A stretch of DNA of 7,432 nucleotides from positions 1 through 7,432 of the forward strand of contig JAISNF010000055.1 in assembly GCA_031276415.1 (NCBI GenBank), written 5' to 3'. A program made the translations under genes and the position numbers. A model generated the notes under the pieces. The model worked only from the letters and a program-made list of their open reading frames with translations. It ran no database searches and was not told the DNA's origin. Numbering within the stretch: the stretch's first letter is position 1; every line of letters starts with the position of its first letter. The DNA is from Planctomycetaceae bacterium (GTDB lineage: Bacteria > Planctomycetota > Planctomycetia > Pirellulales > Thermoguttaceae). This document shows positions 1 to 5,989 of the stretch, piece by piece.

Positions 1-190
1 GTGTCCGTTCTGACGGAGTTGCAACACGCTCAGGTCGTGTAGTCGATTGATTCGTCAAAAATGGTGAACGTTCCGGTCGCGTGGTTGGTGTCCGTTCTGA
101 CGGAGTTGCAACACGCTCAGGTCGTGTAGTCGATTGATTCGTCAAAAATGGTGAACGTTCCGGTCGCATGGTTGGTGTCCGTTCTGACGG
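1..190 (-). repeat. 87-bp (29-codon) tandem repeats in the secreted protein
   Basis: In the window, positions 1-87 and 88-174 are the same 87-bp unit with one difference, at 168 (g in one, a in the other). A third partial copy starts at 175 and then passes into the 14-codon units. Each 87-bp unit is a 45-bp plus a 42-bp half, so it looks like a diverged dimer of the 14-codon unit with one extra codon. In the minus frame it encodes units ending in PFLTNQS. Near-identity points to recent duplication. Unit length is a multiple of three, so copy-number change keeps the reading frame. Confidence 0.92.
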
Positions 191-715
191 AGTTGCAACA
201 CGCTCAGGTCGTGTGGTCGGTCGATCAGACGGAATTGCAGCACGTTCTGGGCGCGTGGTCGGTCGATCTGACGTAATTGCAGCACGTTCAGGTCGCGTGG
301 TCGGTCGATCAGACGGAATTATTGGTTTTGAATTTGTTCCCTGTGTTCGGTTGTTGGGTGGAAAAAAAGAAGAAGAGGAACGATTAGGCGGCGGGGAAAA
401 ATTTGAAGAGGAACGATTGGACGGCGGGGAATAAGTTGAAGAGGAACGATTGGACGGCGGGGAAAGAGTTGAAGAGGAACGATTGGGCGGCGGGGAAAAA
501 GTTGAAGAAGACCGATTGGGCGGCGGGGAAAAGGTTGAAGAGGAACGATTGGACGGAGAACGGTTTGGCGGCGGAGAAGAACGACCAGAGAATTGTGGAC
601 GATTGGTTGAAGATTGGTTTTGAGATTGAGCCGTTACAAAATCAGCACAACCTAACCATAAAACCAAATGTAAAAAAATTAAAATAGTTTTAAATTGTAA
701 ATTAAATGTGTTCAT
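1..715 (-). CDS. Secreted Ser/Pro/Thr/Arg-rich tandem-repeat protein (C-terminus cut by window edge)
   Basis: Reading the minus strand from the ATG at 713-715 gives 238 codons with no stop down to the left edge; the 3' end is outside the window. Residues 1-29 look like a signal peptide: Lys9, a hydrophobic core at about 10-22, and a likely signal peptidase I site after Val-Thr-Ala (29). Cys23 lacks a good lipobox. Residues 56-121 are six copies of an 11-residue unit (NRSSSTFSPPP type), 134-175 are three copies of a 14-residue unit (PSDRPTTRPERAAI), and from 176 a 29-residue unit repeats to the edge. The mature part is low-complexity, basic and almost free of hydrophobic residues, so it is probably extended. 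The start is fixed by GGAGG five bases upstream and a promoter further up. Differences between repeat units are often silent in this frame. I do not recognise a family; a cell-surface, stalk-like or matrix role is only a guess. Confidence 0.85.
   Translation of the reverse strand, partial: MNTFNLQFKTILIFLHLVLWLGCADFVTAQSQNQSSTNRPQFSGRSSPPPNRSPSNRSSSTFSPPPNRSSSTFSPPPNRSSSTLSPPSNRSSSTYSPPSNRSSSNFSPPPNRSSSSFFPPNNRTQGTNSKPIIPSDRPTTRPERAAITSDRPTTRPERAAIPSDRPTTRPERVATPSERTPTMRPERSPFLTNQSTTRPERVATPSERTPTTRPERSPFLTNQSTTRPERVATPSERT
191..316 (-). repeat. 42-bp (14-codon) tandem repeats, three units
   Basis: Three 42-bp units encode residues 134-175 of the minus-strand protein, of the form PSDRPTTRPERAAI with small changes (Pro/Thr at unit position 1, Ala/Val and Ile/Thr near the end). 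The unit joins directly to the 87-bp array, which appears to derive from it. Confidence 0.9.
353..550 (-). repeat. 33-bp (11-codon) tandem repeats, six units
   Basis: Six 33-bp units encode residues 56-121, Asn-Arg-Ser-Ser-Ser-x-Phe-Ser-Pro-Pro-Pro/Ser. The variable positions are mostly the sixth (Thr, Asn, Ser), seventh (Phe, Leu, Tyr) and last residue. Silent changes occur, such as CGT/CGG for Arg and ACC/ACT for Thr, as expected for a translated array. A degenerate seventh unit lies at about residues 45-55. Confidence 0.9.
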
Positions 716-720
716 GGCAA

Positions 721-725
721 CCTCC
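721..725 (-). promoter_or_regulatory. Shine-Dalgarno site of the secreted repeat protein
   Basis: The plus strand reads CCTCC, so the minus strand carries GGAGG (followed by T), five bases before the ATG at 713-715. It is one of only two strong ribosome sites in the window and decides the start of this gene. Confidence 0.85.
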
Positions 726-784
726 AATTGTTTATGGGTTTATTAAAGATCATTTTATTTCCCGATATTCGCTAACTATGGTCA

Positions 785-812
785 ATTATAAAATAATTAC
801 GACACATAACAA
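785..812 (-). promoter_or_regulatory. Sigma-70-type promoter of the secreted repeat protein
   Basis: On the minus strand TTGTTA (807-812) and a perfect TATAAT (785-790) are separated by 16 bases. Transcription would start near 778, leaving a leader of about 63 bases before the ATG. The same hexamers with the same spacing occur upstream of accD. Confidence 0.65.
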
Positions 813-821
813 GCAATTTGA

Positions 822-841
822 TTTTTATTAACCACAGAGAA
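822..841 (+). repeat. Dispersed CCACAGAG-type repeat, short copy
   Basis: TTTTTATTAACCACAGAGAA here matches positions 7211-7231 apart from one extra T there. It sits directly before the heptad-armed palindrome. Short sequences of this AACCACAGAG type are, from memory, scattered through many bacterial genomes. Confidence 0.6.
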
Positions 842-843
842 GG

Positions 844-955
844 AAAGTTGATAGTTGAGAGTGGAGAGTTTCGCAATGCGGAATTTTTACCAGAACATTT
901 TGGTAATAATTCCGCTTGCGACACTCTCCACTATCCACTCTCCACTATCAACTTT
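844..955. repeat. Heptad-armed palindromic element, copy 1
   Basis: The ends form a perfect 12-bp inverted repeat (844-855 AAAGTTGATAGT with 944-955). The arms are built from 7-bp units of the type GTTGATA, GTGGAGA and GTGGATA, three on the left and four on the right. Inside them a second stem pairs CGCAATGCGGAATT (872-885) with AATTCCGCTTGCG (908-920), and ACCA (889-892) with TGGT (901-904) at the tip. The plus strand continues into a T-rich run (953-963). The element begins a few bases beyond the stop of the transporter gene, so its hairpin could end or protect that transcript. A second copy in reverse orientation lies at 7347-7432. Confidence 0.85.
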
Positions 956-961
956 TTGTTT

Positions 962-2044
962 TTACGTTTCCGGTTTAGCGGACATGATAACTCCGTAAAC
1001 CGTCAGCACTAACCCCAAAAGAACAAGTAAATTAATTGTTTCCTTGAAAAAAGTAAAACCAATCAATGAAAGAACAAGAATTTGACTGACGGCAATCAGC
1101 GATGCCTGAACTGCCGTAGTCATACGAAGCCCCTGAATCTGGAAGAAAAAACCAACCATGTTGCAAATACCGGAAATCACAATCACCTCCCATGACCACA
1201 TCGGAACATTGTGGAACCCCGCAATTCCCTGCTTCAAAAATAAACAAAATCCGAAAATAATAATCCCAACACCAAGAACAATACTCATCATCAGCGTTAC
1301 GGGAAACGGTGCGTAACATTTTCCGGCACCGTGTGTTCCGGCATCACACGAATGATTATGAAAATCAAATCCAACCCATTGCGAAAATTGAAACGAAAGC
1401 CATGCGCTGTTGTCGTCATTCCAGTATTTGCGAATAACAAACCGCAAAATAATAATGTAAATTGAGTACGCAATTCCGGCAACAACTGTTCCAACAGCAA
1501 TGAGCAAAAAGAAACCGGTATTTTGTGATTTGACGATTTCCGTGTCGGATTCCAATGTCAGTTCTTTACCGACACTAAGCAGAATAACGGCAACAATTAA
1601 AATTGCCATAGCGATTTTGCGCCGTTGCGACAACGGATCACCAAGAATATATCGCCCCAAAACGGCAACGCCAAGAAGAGTTGACGATTGAATAAGCGGA
1701 ACCGCAATGACAAGCCCAATCACCGCATATCCAAGAACTTGAAGATGCGCTCCAATTAATTGACAAAAAATCGCCCCAAATACCACATAAAAAATCAACC
1801 GCTTGGAAATAAACCGAAAACGCCCCTGAAAAAAACGCAACATCAACCAAGGAATTAAAAGACACAAACCAGTCAATTCTTTGTAAAACAACATCCAATC
1901 GTTATCAAGATTGTAATCCGTCAGAAAACGAATCGTTGTATTCGATGCAGCATAACAAAATGTCGAAAGAAATGAAAAAATTGTTCCGATCCAACATTCG
2001 CGGCTTGAAACAGTTGAAGACGATAAAACCGATTTGATTGACAT
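962..2044 (-). CDS. EamA/DMT-superfamily transporter-like membrane protein
   Basis: A 360-residue, very hydrophobic protein with about ten predicted membrane helices, roughly at 18-38, 52-70, 83-100, 104-131, 143-159, 177-204, 249-271, 284-303, 309-332 and 336-354. It shows the two-fold internal layout of the drug/metabolite transporter superfamily: each half ends with a helix after a short acidic or basic turn (LGDPLSQRRK at 134-143; FFKETINLL at 332-340). Between the halves lies a hydrophilic loop (205-247) richer in His and Cys than usual (His229, His231, Cys233, His238, Cys243). The family exports or imports small metabolites; the substrate cannot be read from sequence. The ATG at 2042-2044 has no clear ribosome site, and an in-frame stop lies about 35 bases upstream. 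The neighbours give no functional link. Confidence 0.85.
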   Translation of the reverse strand: MSIKSVLSSSTVSSRECWIGTIFSFLSTFCYAASNTTIRFLTDYNLDNDWMLFYKELTGLCLLIPWLMLRFFQGRFRFISKRLIFYVVFGAIFCQLIGAHLQVLGYAVIGLVIAVPLIQSSTLLGVAVLGRYILGDPLSQRRKIAMAILIVAVILLSVGKELTLESDTEIVKSQNTGFFLLIAVGTVVAGIAYSIYIIILRFVIRKYWNDDNSAWLSFQFSQWVGFDFHNHSCDAGTHGAGKCYAPFPVTLMMSIVLGVGIIIFGFCLFLKQGIAGFHNVPMWSWEVIVISGICNMVGFFFQIQGLRMTTAVQASLIAVSQILVLSLIGFTFFKETINLLVLLGLVLTVYGVIMSAKPET

Positions 2045-2353
2045 GTGCCGATAAATATTATTAACATCCGGTATATTTTACACAATGAAAAATTACCATT
2101 CATTTTATTACCGTTTATTTTATCACCATTCATTTTGTTGAGAACTCCCAAACTATACTTACATCGTCACAAATCGGTCTTTTTTTCATTTGTTTGCGAA
2201 AATTAAAAGGTTAATCAAGCATAAAACCCAATGTCCCTACTTTATTTTCTTTGCGTGAATAGTTACAATTGGCGGTTTATTGCTTAATTTTACAACATCT
2301 TAAATCAGTCTTTTTTCAGTTTTTTTGAAATTGTTTACAACAGGAATTTTAGA
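2045..2353. other. Divergent AT-rich intergenic region
   Basis: This region separates the minus-strand transporter from the plus-strand DUF gene, so both promoters should lie here. I find no convincing consensus promoter for either. It holds three 15-bp tandem repeats (2095-2139) and an imperfect direct repeat of about 30 bp (2171-2203 and 2302-2332), each with AAATC(G/A)GTCTTTTTT and then T-rich DNA. No gene is supported. Confidence 0.6.
2095..2139. repeat. 15-bp tandem repeats, three units
   Basis: The units ACCATTCATTTTATT, ACCGTTTATTTTATC and ACCATTCATTTTGTT follow each other without gaps, about 50 bases upstream of the transporter start. They may be simple slippage products or repeated binding sites. 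Confidence 0.7.
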
Positions 2354-3424
2354 GTGTCTTACCGCAATGCCATTGATTATCTCGGATCAAAAACGCGAAT
2401 CTTCGAACTGTGTAATCAGATCGGAGGACGTATTGTTATTTGCCCGGATTGGAACGGCAACGTGATGACAAGCACTTGTGACGGAATCGATGGCAACAGT
2501 TTCGGCTTAATTAACGTTAATGCCATTGATGCCGGTAAAACGGATTGGTTTTACAATTCTTACGGCGGTGAAGATCAATTGGTGTTTTTTCCTGAAAACG
2601 GGAAGTTTGTGATTGATTCGATGCCGCAACATCCGGTTGTTCGGATGCGGCGATCTGTCCGATTAAATACCACATTAAATACCACCTTGAATACCGCCCA
2701 CAAAAATCACGCCGAATTTGATCTTATTCGGACGGTGCGTTTATTGGAACGTTATGATGTTCACGAAGCGTTTGGCGATGCGGTGGCAATTTCGCTGGAT
2801 CAAATGGATGTTTCGTTTGTCGGATTTATAACCGCCAATTCTATTGTGAACAGCACCACTCATTCGCCGTTGTGGACGCATCCTGTTTCGGTTCAGATTC
2901 GCGGAATGTTCAATAGCGGGCAAAGTACTGTGGCAATTATTCCGTTTCAACCAGCCGAAGAACCGGAATCGGAAATACCAATTGATACCAATTTTTTTGG
3001 TTCTTCGCCGCACGGACGTTTACGGCTTTTGCCCTCAGCGGCGTTGCTCCGAACAGACGGCAAATACCGCTGCCAAGTAACTGTGCCGCGCGAACAGGCA
3101 AAACCCTTTCTTGGCGCACTCGATTTTCGCGAAGGAACTCTTACGCTTGTTACGTTTGATATGTTGGATTTGCCGTATTCGGACGAATTGGAACAAAAAG
3201 TTCAGGCGTATAATCACGGTCCCACATTTCCGGGTGAAACAGATTTTGCGCCGTTTTACAAATTTAATATTTTTTCCTTAATCCATGAATTACCTCATGA
3301 CGAAACACTGATCTTTCATCAATCTACATTACACATCAACGCCGATAACCGGACATTGGCTTATCTCGTTCAAGAAATCTTTGGCGTTGAGTACGAACAA
3401 ATTTATGAAAAAATGATGAGATAA
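2354..3424 (+). CDS. Conserved protein of unknown function, DUF6786-like
   Basis: A 356-residue protein starting at GTG, with AGGA (2342-2345) eight bases upstream; no in-frame ATG lies near. There is no signal peptide or membrane segment. The N-terminal third carries a pattern I associate with the DUF6786 family of Planctomycetota and Bacteroidota: GGRIVICPDWNGNVMTSTC (about 24-42), then SFGLINVNAID, and YGGEDQLVFFPENGKFVID (about 69-87). The family name comes from memory and has not been searched. The family's activity is unknown to me. The conserved aromatic and acidic GGED region suggests a beta-rich binding domain, as in carbohydrate-interacting folds, but that is speculation. A Thr/Asn-rich stretch at about 104-113 (NTTLNTTLNT) comes from a 12-bp in-frame repeat and is probably a surface loop. 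ftsH follows 165 bases downstream on the same strand. Confidence 0.75.
   Translation: MSYRNAIDYLGSKTRIFELCNQIGGRIVICPDWNGNVMTSTCDGIDGNSFGLINVNAIDAGKTDWFYNSYGGEDQLVFFPENGKFVIDSMPQHPVVRMRRSVRLNTTLNTTLNTAHKNHAEFDLIRTVRLLERYDVHEAFGDAVAISLDQMDVSFVGFITANSIVNSTTHSPLWTHPVSVQIRGMFNSGQSTVAIIPFQPAEEPESEIPIDTNFFGSSPHGRLRLLPSAALLRTDGKYRCQVTVPREQAKPFLGALDFREGTLTLVTFDMLDLPYSDELEQKVQAYNHGPTFPGETDFAPFYKFNIFSLIHELPHDETLIFHQSTLHINADNRTLAYLVQEIFGVEYEQIYEKMMR
2662..2697 (+). repeat. 12-bp in-frame tandem repeat in the DUF gene
   Basis: ATTAAATACCAC occurs twice exactly (2662-2673, 2674-2685), followed by a diverged third unit CTTGAATACCGC. It encodes LNTT-type repeats, adds four residues per unit and keeps the frame. 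Confidence 0.8.
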
Positions 3425-3510
3425 GTTTTTGATAAGATTAAGTTTTACCCAACTTTTCAGGCGAAAGATTGCCGATCTTTTGGATTACGCTATTGAATTA
3501 TGCGAAACTA

Positions 3511-3559
3511 TTGAAAAATTATTTTTATTTGAGTTGTAAAAATAACGTTTAACTCAAAT
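3511..3559 (+). promoter_or_regulatory. Possible ftsH promoter overlapped by a 9-bp inverted repeat
   Basis: A perfect inverted repeat, ATTTGAGTT (3527-3535) and AACTCAAAT (3551-3559) with 15 bases between, lies 30 bases before the ftsH ATG. It overlaps a weak candidate promoter, TTGAAA (3511-3516), 18 bases, TGTAAA (3535-3540). The spacing of the two half-sites would suit a dimeric regulator, or the repeat may fold in the leader RNA. The inverted repeat is seen directly; promoter and operator roles are inferred. Confidence 0.4.
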
Positions 3560-3589
3560 TTACCAATCCAATCAACTAACGATTTTTTT

Positions 3590-5512
3590 ATGAATCAGCC
3601 TTCCTCACCTCCTCCGCCGCAACATTCATTTGGTTTTCCCAAACCGATGCCGCAAAATACGATGTTTTTTATTCTTTTGGGCGGTTTCATCCTTTTTATG
3701 TTGTTTCTGTCTTTGCAGCACACCTCAATCAATACACGAAAACTAAGTTGGGGCGAATTTCGGCAAGAACTTGAAGCGGACAATATTATCAATGTCAACG
3801 TGGTTGGAACAAGTCTTTCCGGCAAAATCAAAAGTTCTGATCTCAAAGATCCAACCAAAACCGGTATCGCCAATTTTTCAGCCGAAATCCCCTTAACTGC
3901 TCTTGCGGATCAGGAGATTGAAAAGCAGATTTACACGAAGTTGGGCAAAAATTACAGTGCTTCGCCGGTGCCGGATTTTTTGGGTACGTTTATGATTATT
4001 TCGATGATTGTGTCGGTTGGAATTGTCATTGTGTTTATTTTTATGTTTCGGCGGACGCGGGATCAAATTCTGAGCGGAGCGGGCAACGGGTTACTTGGAT
4101 TTGGGCGTTCTCCTGCCAGACGTTACAATAACAATGTTAATCGTCCGACTACTTTTGAGGATGTTGCCGGTTTGGACAGTATTAAAAATGAGTTGCTTGA
4201 AATTGTTGATTATCTGAAAGACCCGCAAAAATATCAGCGAATGGGGGCGAGAGTTCCGAAGGGGACATTACTTGTTGGACCGCCCGGAACCGGTAAAACG
4301 CTTTTAGGTCGTGCGGTTGCGGGCGAGGCGGGAGTTCCGTTTTTTTCGATCAATGGCAGTGAGTTTATCCAGATGTTTGCCGGAGTGGGAGCGAGTCGGG
4401 TTCGTGATTTGTTTCACACTGCCAAAGAAGCGGCTCCGGCAATTTTATTTATTGACGAAATTGATGCGGTTGGTCGTCATCGTGGTACGGGAATAGGATC
4501 CGGTCATGATGAACGCGAACAAACATTGAATCAAATTTTAAGTGAAATGGACGGATTTACGCCGAGTGAATCGGTGATGGTCATGGCGGCGACCAATCGT
4601 CCCGATGTTTTGGATCCTGCTTTACTGCGACCGGGTCGTTTTGATCGGCATATTACGGTTGATCGTCCTACAGTCAAGGGGCGTGAAGCGATTTTTAAGG
4701 TACATATTCGCAATATTCCGTTAGCGAGTGATGTGGACGTGAATGTTTTAGCGAGGCGGACGGTGGGGTTTACTGGAGCCGATATTCGGAATCTTGTCAA
4801 CGAAGCGACTCTTTGGGCAACACGTAATGGAAAAAACGAAGTTGAAAAAGCCGATTTTGATTATGCGCAAGACAAGGTGGTTATGGGACTTCGGCGTGAA
4901 GAGGTAATTACGCCGGAGGAGCGTAAAAAGGTTGCGTATCATGAGGCGGGGCATACGGTAGTTGGTTGGTTTCAGCCGCTTTCTTCGCCGGTTCACAAAG
5001 TATCGATTGTTCCGCGTGGTCGTTCTTTGGGGGCGACTTACACGTTACCGGAAGGCGATCAGATTGGGCTTTCTGCGAAACAGGCACATGCGCAACTTAC
5101 ATTTGCGATGGGTGGTCGTGCGGCGGAAAGATTGGTTTTTGACGAATTGCCGGCTGGGGTTGAAAACGATTTGAAGCAGGCAACAAAATTAGCGCGGCGT
5201 ATGGTTTCGAGTTGGGGGATGAGTGAAAAACTTGGACCTGTGGCGTTTAGTGTGGACGAAACGCATCCCTTTCTTGGGCGTGAAATGAACACCAATCGTG
5301 AATTTAGTGAGGAAACGGCGCGATTGATTGACGAAGAGATTTGCCGATTTCTGTTGGACGCGGACACATTGGCGACACAATTATTGCAAGAACACCGAAC
5401 ACTGCTTGACCAACTTGCAACCGCATTGGAACTGGAAGAAGAAATAGACGAGCCGCGACTACTACAAATACTCGGAATTCCCCCCTTCAAAACAACAAAT
5501 AAAAAAGAATAA
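3590..5512 (+). CDS. ftsH: ATP-dependent zinc metalloprotease FtsH
   Basis: FtsH is a hexameric inner-membrane AAA protease that extracts and degrades misfolded membrane proteins and some short-lived regulators. This 640-residue copy is full length for the family. Order: a Pro-rich cytoplasmic tail (1-22), helix 1 (about 25-42), a short extracytoplasmic domain, helix 2 (about 130-153), then the AAA module. That module has Walker A GPPGTGKT (230-237), Walker B ILFIDEID (285-292), and the second region of homology with Asn336 and arginine fingers Arg347 and Arg350. The protease domain has HEAGH (451-455), whose His451 and His455 bind zinc with Glu452 catalytic, and probably Asp527 in GVENDLKQAT as third ligand. 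All key residues are present, so it should be active. The ATG has no clear ribosome site. A second FtsH elsewhere in the genome would not be surprising. Confidence 0.98.
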   Translation: MNQPSSPPPPQHSFGFPKPMPQNTMFFILLGGFILFMLFLSLQHTSINTRKLSWGEFRQELEADNIINVNVVGTSLSGKIKSSDLKDPTKTGIANFSAEIPLTALADQEIEKQIYTKLGKNYSASPVPDFLGTFMIISMIVSVGIVIVFIFMFRRTRDQILSGAGNGLLGFGRSPARRYNNNVNRPTTFEDVAGLDSIKNELLEIVDYLKDPQKYQRMGARVPKGTLLVGPPGTGKTLLGRAVAGEAGVPFFSINGSEFIQMFAGVGASRVRDLFHTAKEAAPAILFIDEIDAVGRHRGTGIGSGHDEREQTLNQILSEMDGFTPSESVMVMAATNRPDVLDPALLRPGRFDRHITVDRPTVKGREAIFKVHIRNIPLASDVDVNVLARRTVGFTGADIRNLVNEATLWATRNGKNEVEKADFDYAQDKVVMGLRREEVITPEERKKVAYHEAGHTVVGWFQPLSSPVHKVSIVPRGRSLGATYTLPEGDQIGLSAKQAHAQLTFAMGGRAAERLVFDELPAGVENDLKQATKLARRMVSSWGMSEKLGPVAFSVDETHPFLGREMNTNREFSEETARLIDEEICRFLLDADTLATQLLQEHRTLLDQLATALELEEEIDEPRLLQILGIPPFKTTNKKE

Positions 5513-5612
5513 TCAAAAAATGAAACCGGAAAAATTAGTCATAATATTTCAACAGTTTGACAATTCAATTCAAAAAATAACTGAAATTTTACGGTAATTT
5601 TTATGGATTTGA

Positions 5613-5652
5613 TTTTTTCTTTTTTGCCGCTTAAGCAGCAAAAAAGAAAAAA
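5613..5652. terminator. Near-perfect palindrome, probable ftsH terminator
   Basis: TTTTTTCTTTTTTGCCGC (5613-5630) pairs with GCAGCAAAAAAGAAAAAA (5635-5652) around a TTAA loop, with one C-A mismatch in 18 pairs. It lies 100 bases after the ftsH stop. The stem is mostly A-T with a short GC-richer tip, and the T-tract is upstream on the plus strand, so it departs from a textbook intrinsic terminator; on the minus strand the layout is equivalent. Confidence 0.45.
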
Positions 5653-5740
5653 AATTCCCTCCCCCCCCACAAAACAAAACATAAAAACAATGTGTAACCG
5701 TTCACAGAGATTCGTTTAACAAGTTATCATAATGAAAAAA

Positions 5741-5782
5741 TCGATCTTAACCCCTAGCGGGATTAAGATCGAGAAATAAAAA
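5741..5782. repeat. TAACCCCTAGCGGG hairpin repeat, copy 1
   Basis: TCGATCTTAA (5741-5750) pairs perfectly with TTAAGATCGA (5763-5772); after one mismatch, CCC pairs with GGG around a TAGC loop. The segment 5749-5782, which includes the A-rich tail GAGAAATAAAAA, matches the reverse complement of 7287-7320 at 31 of 34 positions. It is a dispersed intergenic hairpin element of unknown role. Confidence 0.8.
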
Positions 5783-5791
5783 TAAATTTTT

Positions 5792-5814
5792 GTTTTTAGA
5801 AGTTCCCAAATATT
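5792..5814 (+). repeat. GTTTTTAGAAGTTCCC repeat, copy 1
   Basis: The 16 bases at 5792-5807 are identical to the reverse complement of 7191-7206, and both are followed by AAATATT, with three extra bases in the second copy. A weaker relative (AGAACTCCCAAACTAT) lies at about 2141-2156. Confidence 0.7.
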
Positions 5815-5879
5815 GCTTACCTTGCCGGTTTATTTAAGATTGAAGGTGTTGGTTTGGTTAAAACAAATAAAATTTTCTG

Positions 5880-5902
5880 ATTAGTGAGAAAAGTTCACTA
5901 AT
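5880..5902. promoter_or_regulatory. Small perfect hairpin or operator-like inverted repeat
   Basis: ATTAGTGA (5880-5887) and TCACTAAT (5895-5902) form an 8-bp inverted repeat with a 7-base spacer, about 90 bases before the small ORF. A TAAAAT at 5868-5873 could be a -10 box just upstream, but I see no good -35. It is either a regulator site or a leader hairpin; the function is inferred. Confidence 0.35.
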
Positions 5903-5977
5903 AAAGTTCATTCTTGTTTTTCGGGTTTGGTTTTGACGATGTTAAATTCTGTATTATTTTTTGGTGACATTAAATTT

Positions 5978-5983
5978 GAGGAG
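5978..5983 (+). promoter_or_regulatory. Shine-Dalgarno site of the small helical protein
   Basis: GAGGAG six bases before the ATG at 5990 decides the start of the small ORF and supports that it is translated. Confidence 0.75.
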
Positions 5984-5989
5984 AATGCT

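Larger units (their letters stand above)
5513..5989. other. Long gene-free interval between ftsH and the small ORF
   Basis: Nearly 480 bases hold no supported gene or RNA gene. From left to right they contain AT-rich DNA, a long A/T-armed palindrome (5613-5652), a C-rich run with eight consecutive Cs (5661-5668), a lone TTCACAGAG (5701-5709) resembling the CCACAGAG repeat, a hairpin repeat (5741-5782), a GTTTTTAGAAGTTCCC repeat (5792-5807), and a small perfect hairpin (5880-5902). Confidence 0.7.

Noticed and set aside
1..316. CRISPR-like array
   Set aside because: The repeats are contiguous, with no unique spacers of constant length, and are in frame with a long coding region.
168..434. Plus-strand open frame encoding VVGRSDGIAARSGR-type repeats
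   Set aside because: It is the antisense of the minus-strand repeat gene. Its frame has TGA stops in each upstream 87-bp unit (48-50, 135-137) and a TAA inside the 33-bp array at 432, and it has no ribosome site.
647..649. Lipoprotein modification at Cys23 of the repeat protein
   Set aside because: The residues before the Cys are Trp-Leu-Gly, which fits a lipobox poorly, while VTA-QS seven residues on is a good signal peptidase I site.
403..687. Plus-strand open frame encoding KRNDWTAGK-type repeats
   Set aside because: It is also antisense to the signal-peptide-bearing gene. A TAG interrupts the same array at 385, the start falls inside a repeat unit, and the differences between units are less conservative than in the minus frame.
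1921..2151. Minus-strand open frame with NKMNG repeats over the 15-bp repeat array
   Set aside because: Most of it overlaps the transporter gene in another frame; the repeat-coded part is just the AT-rich tandem array, with no sign of selection.
3464..3480. Hairpin AAAGAT-TGCCG-ATCTTT after the DUF gene as a terminator
   Set aside because: The stem is only six mostly A-T pairs, and fewer than five Ts follow, so it is too weak to call.
5059..5490. 143-codon minus-strand frame inside ftsH
   Set aside because: It is a serine-rich shadow of the ftsH coding strand with no family resemblance and no start signals.
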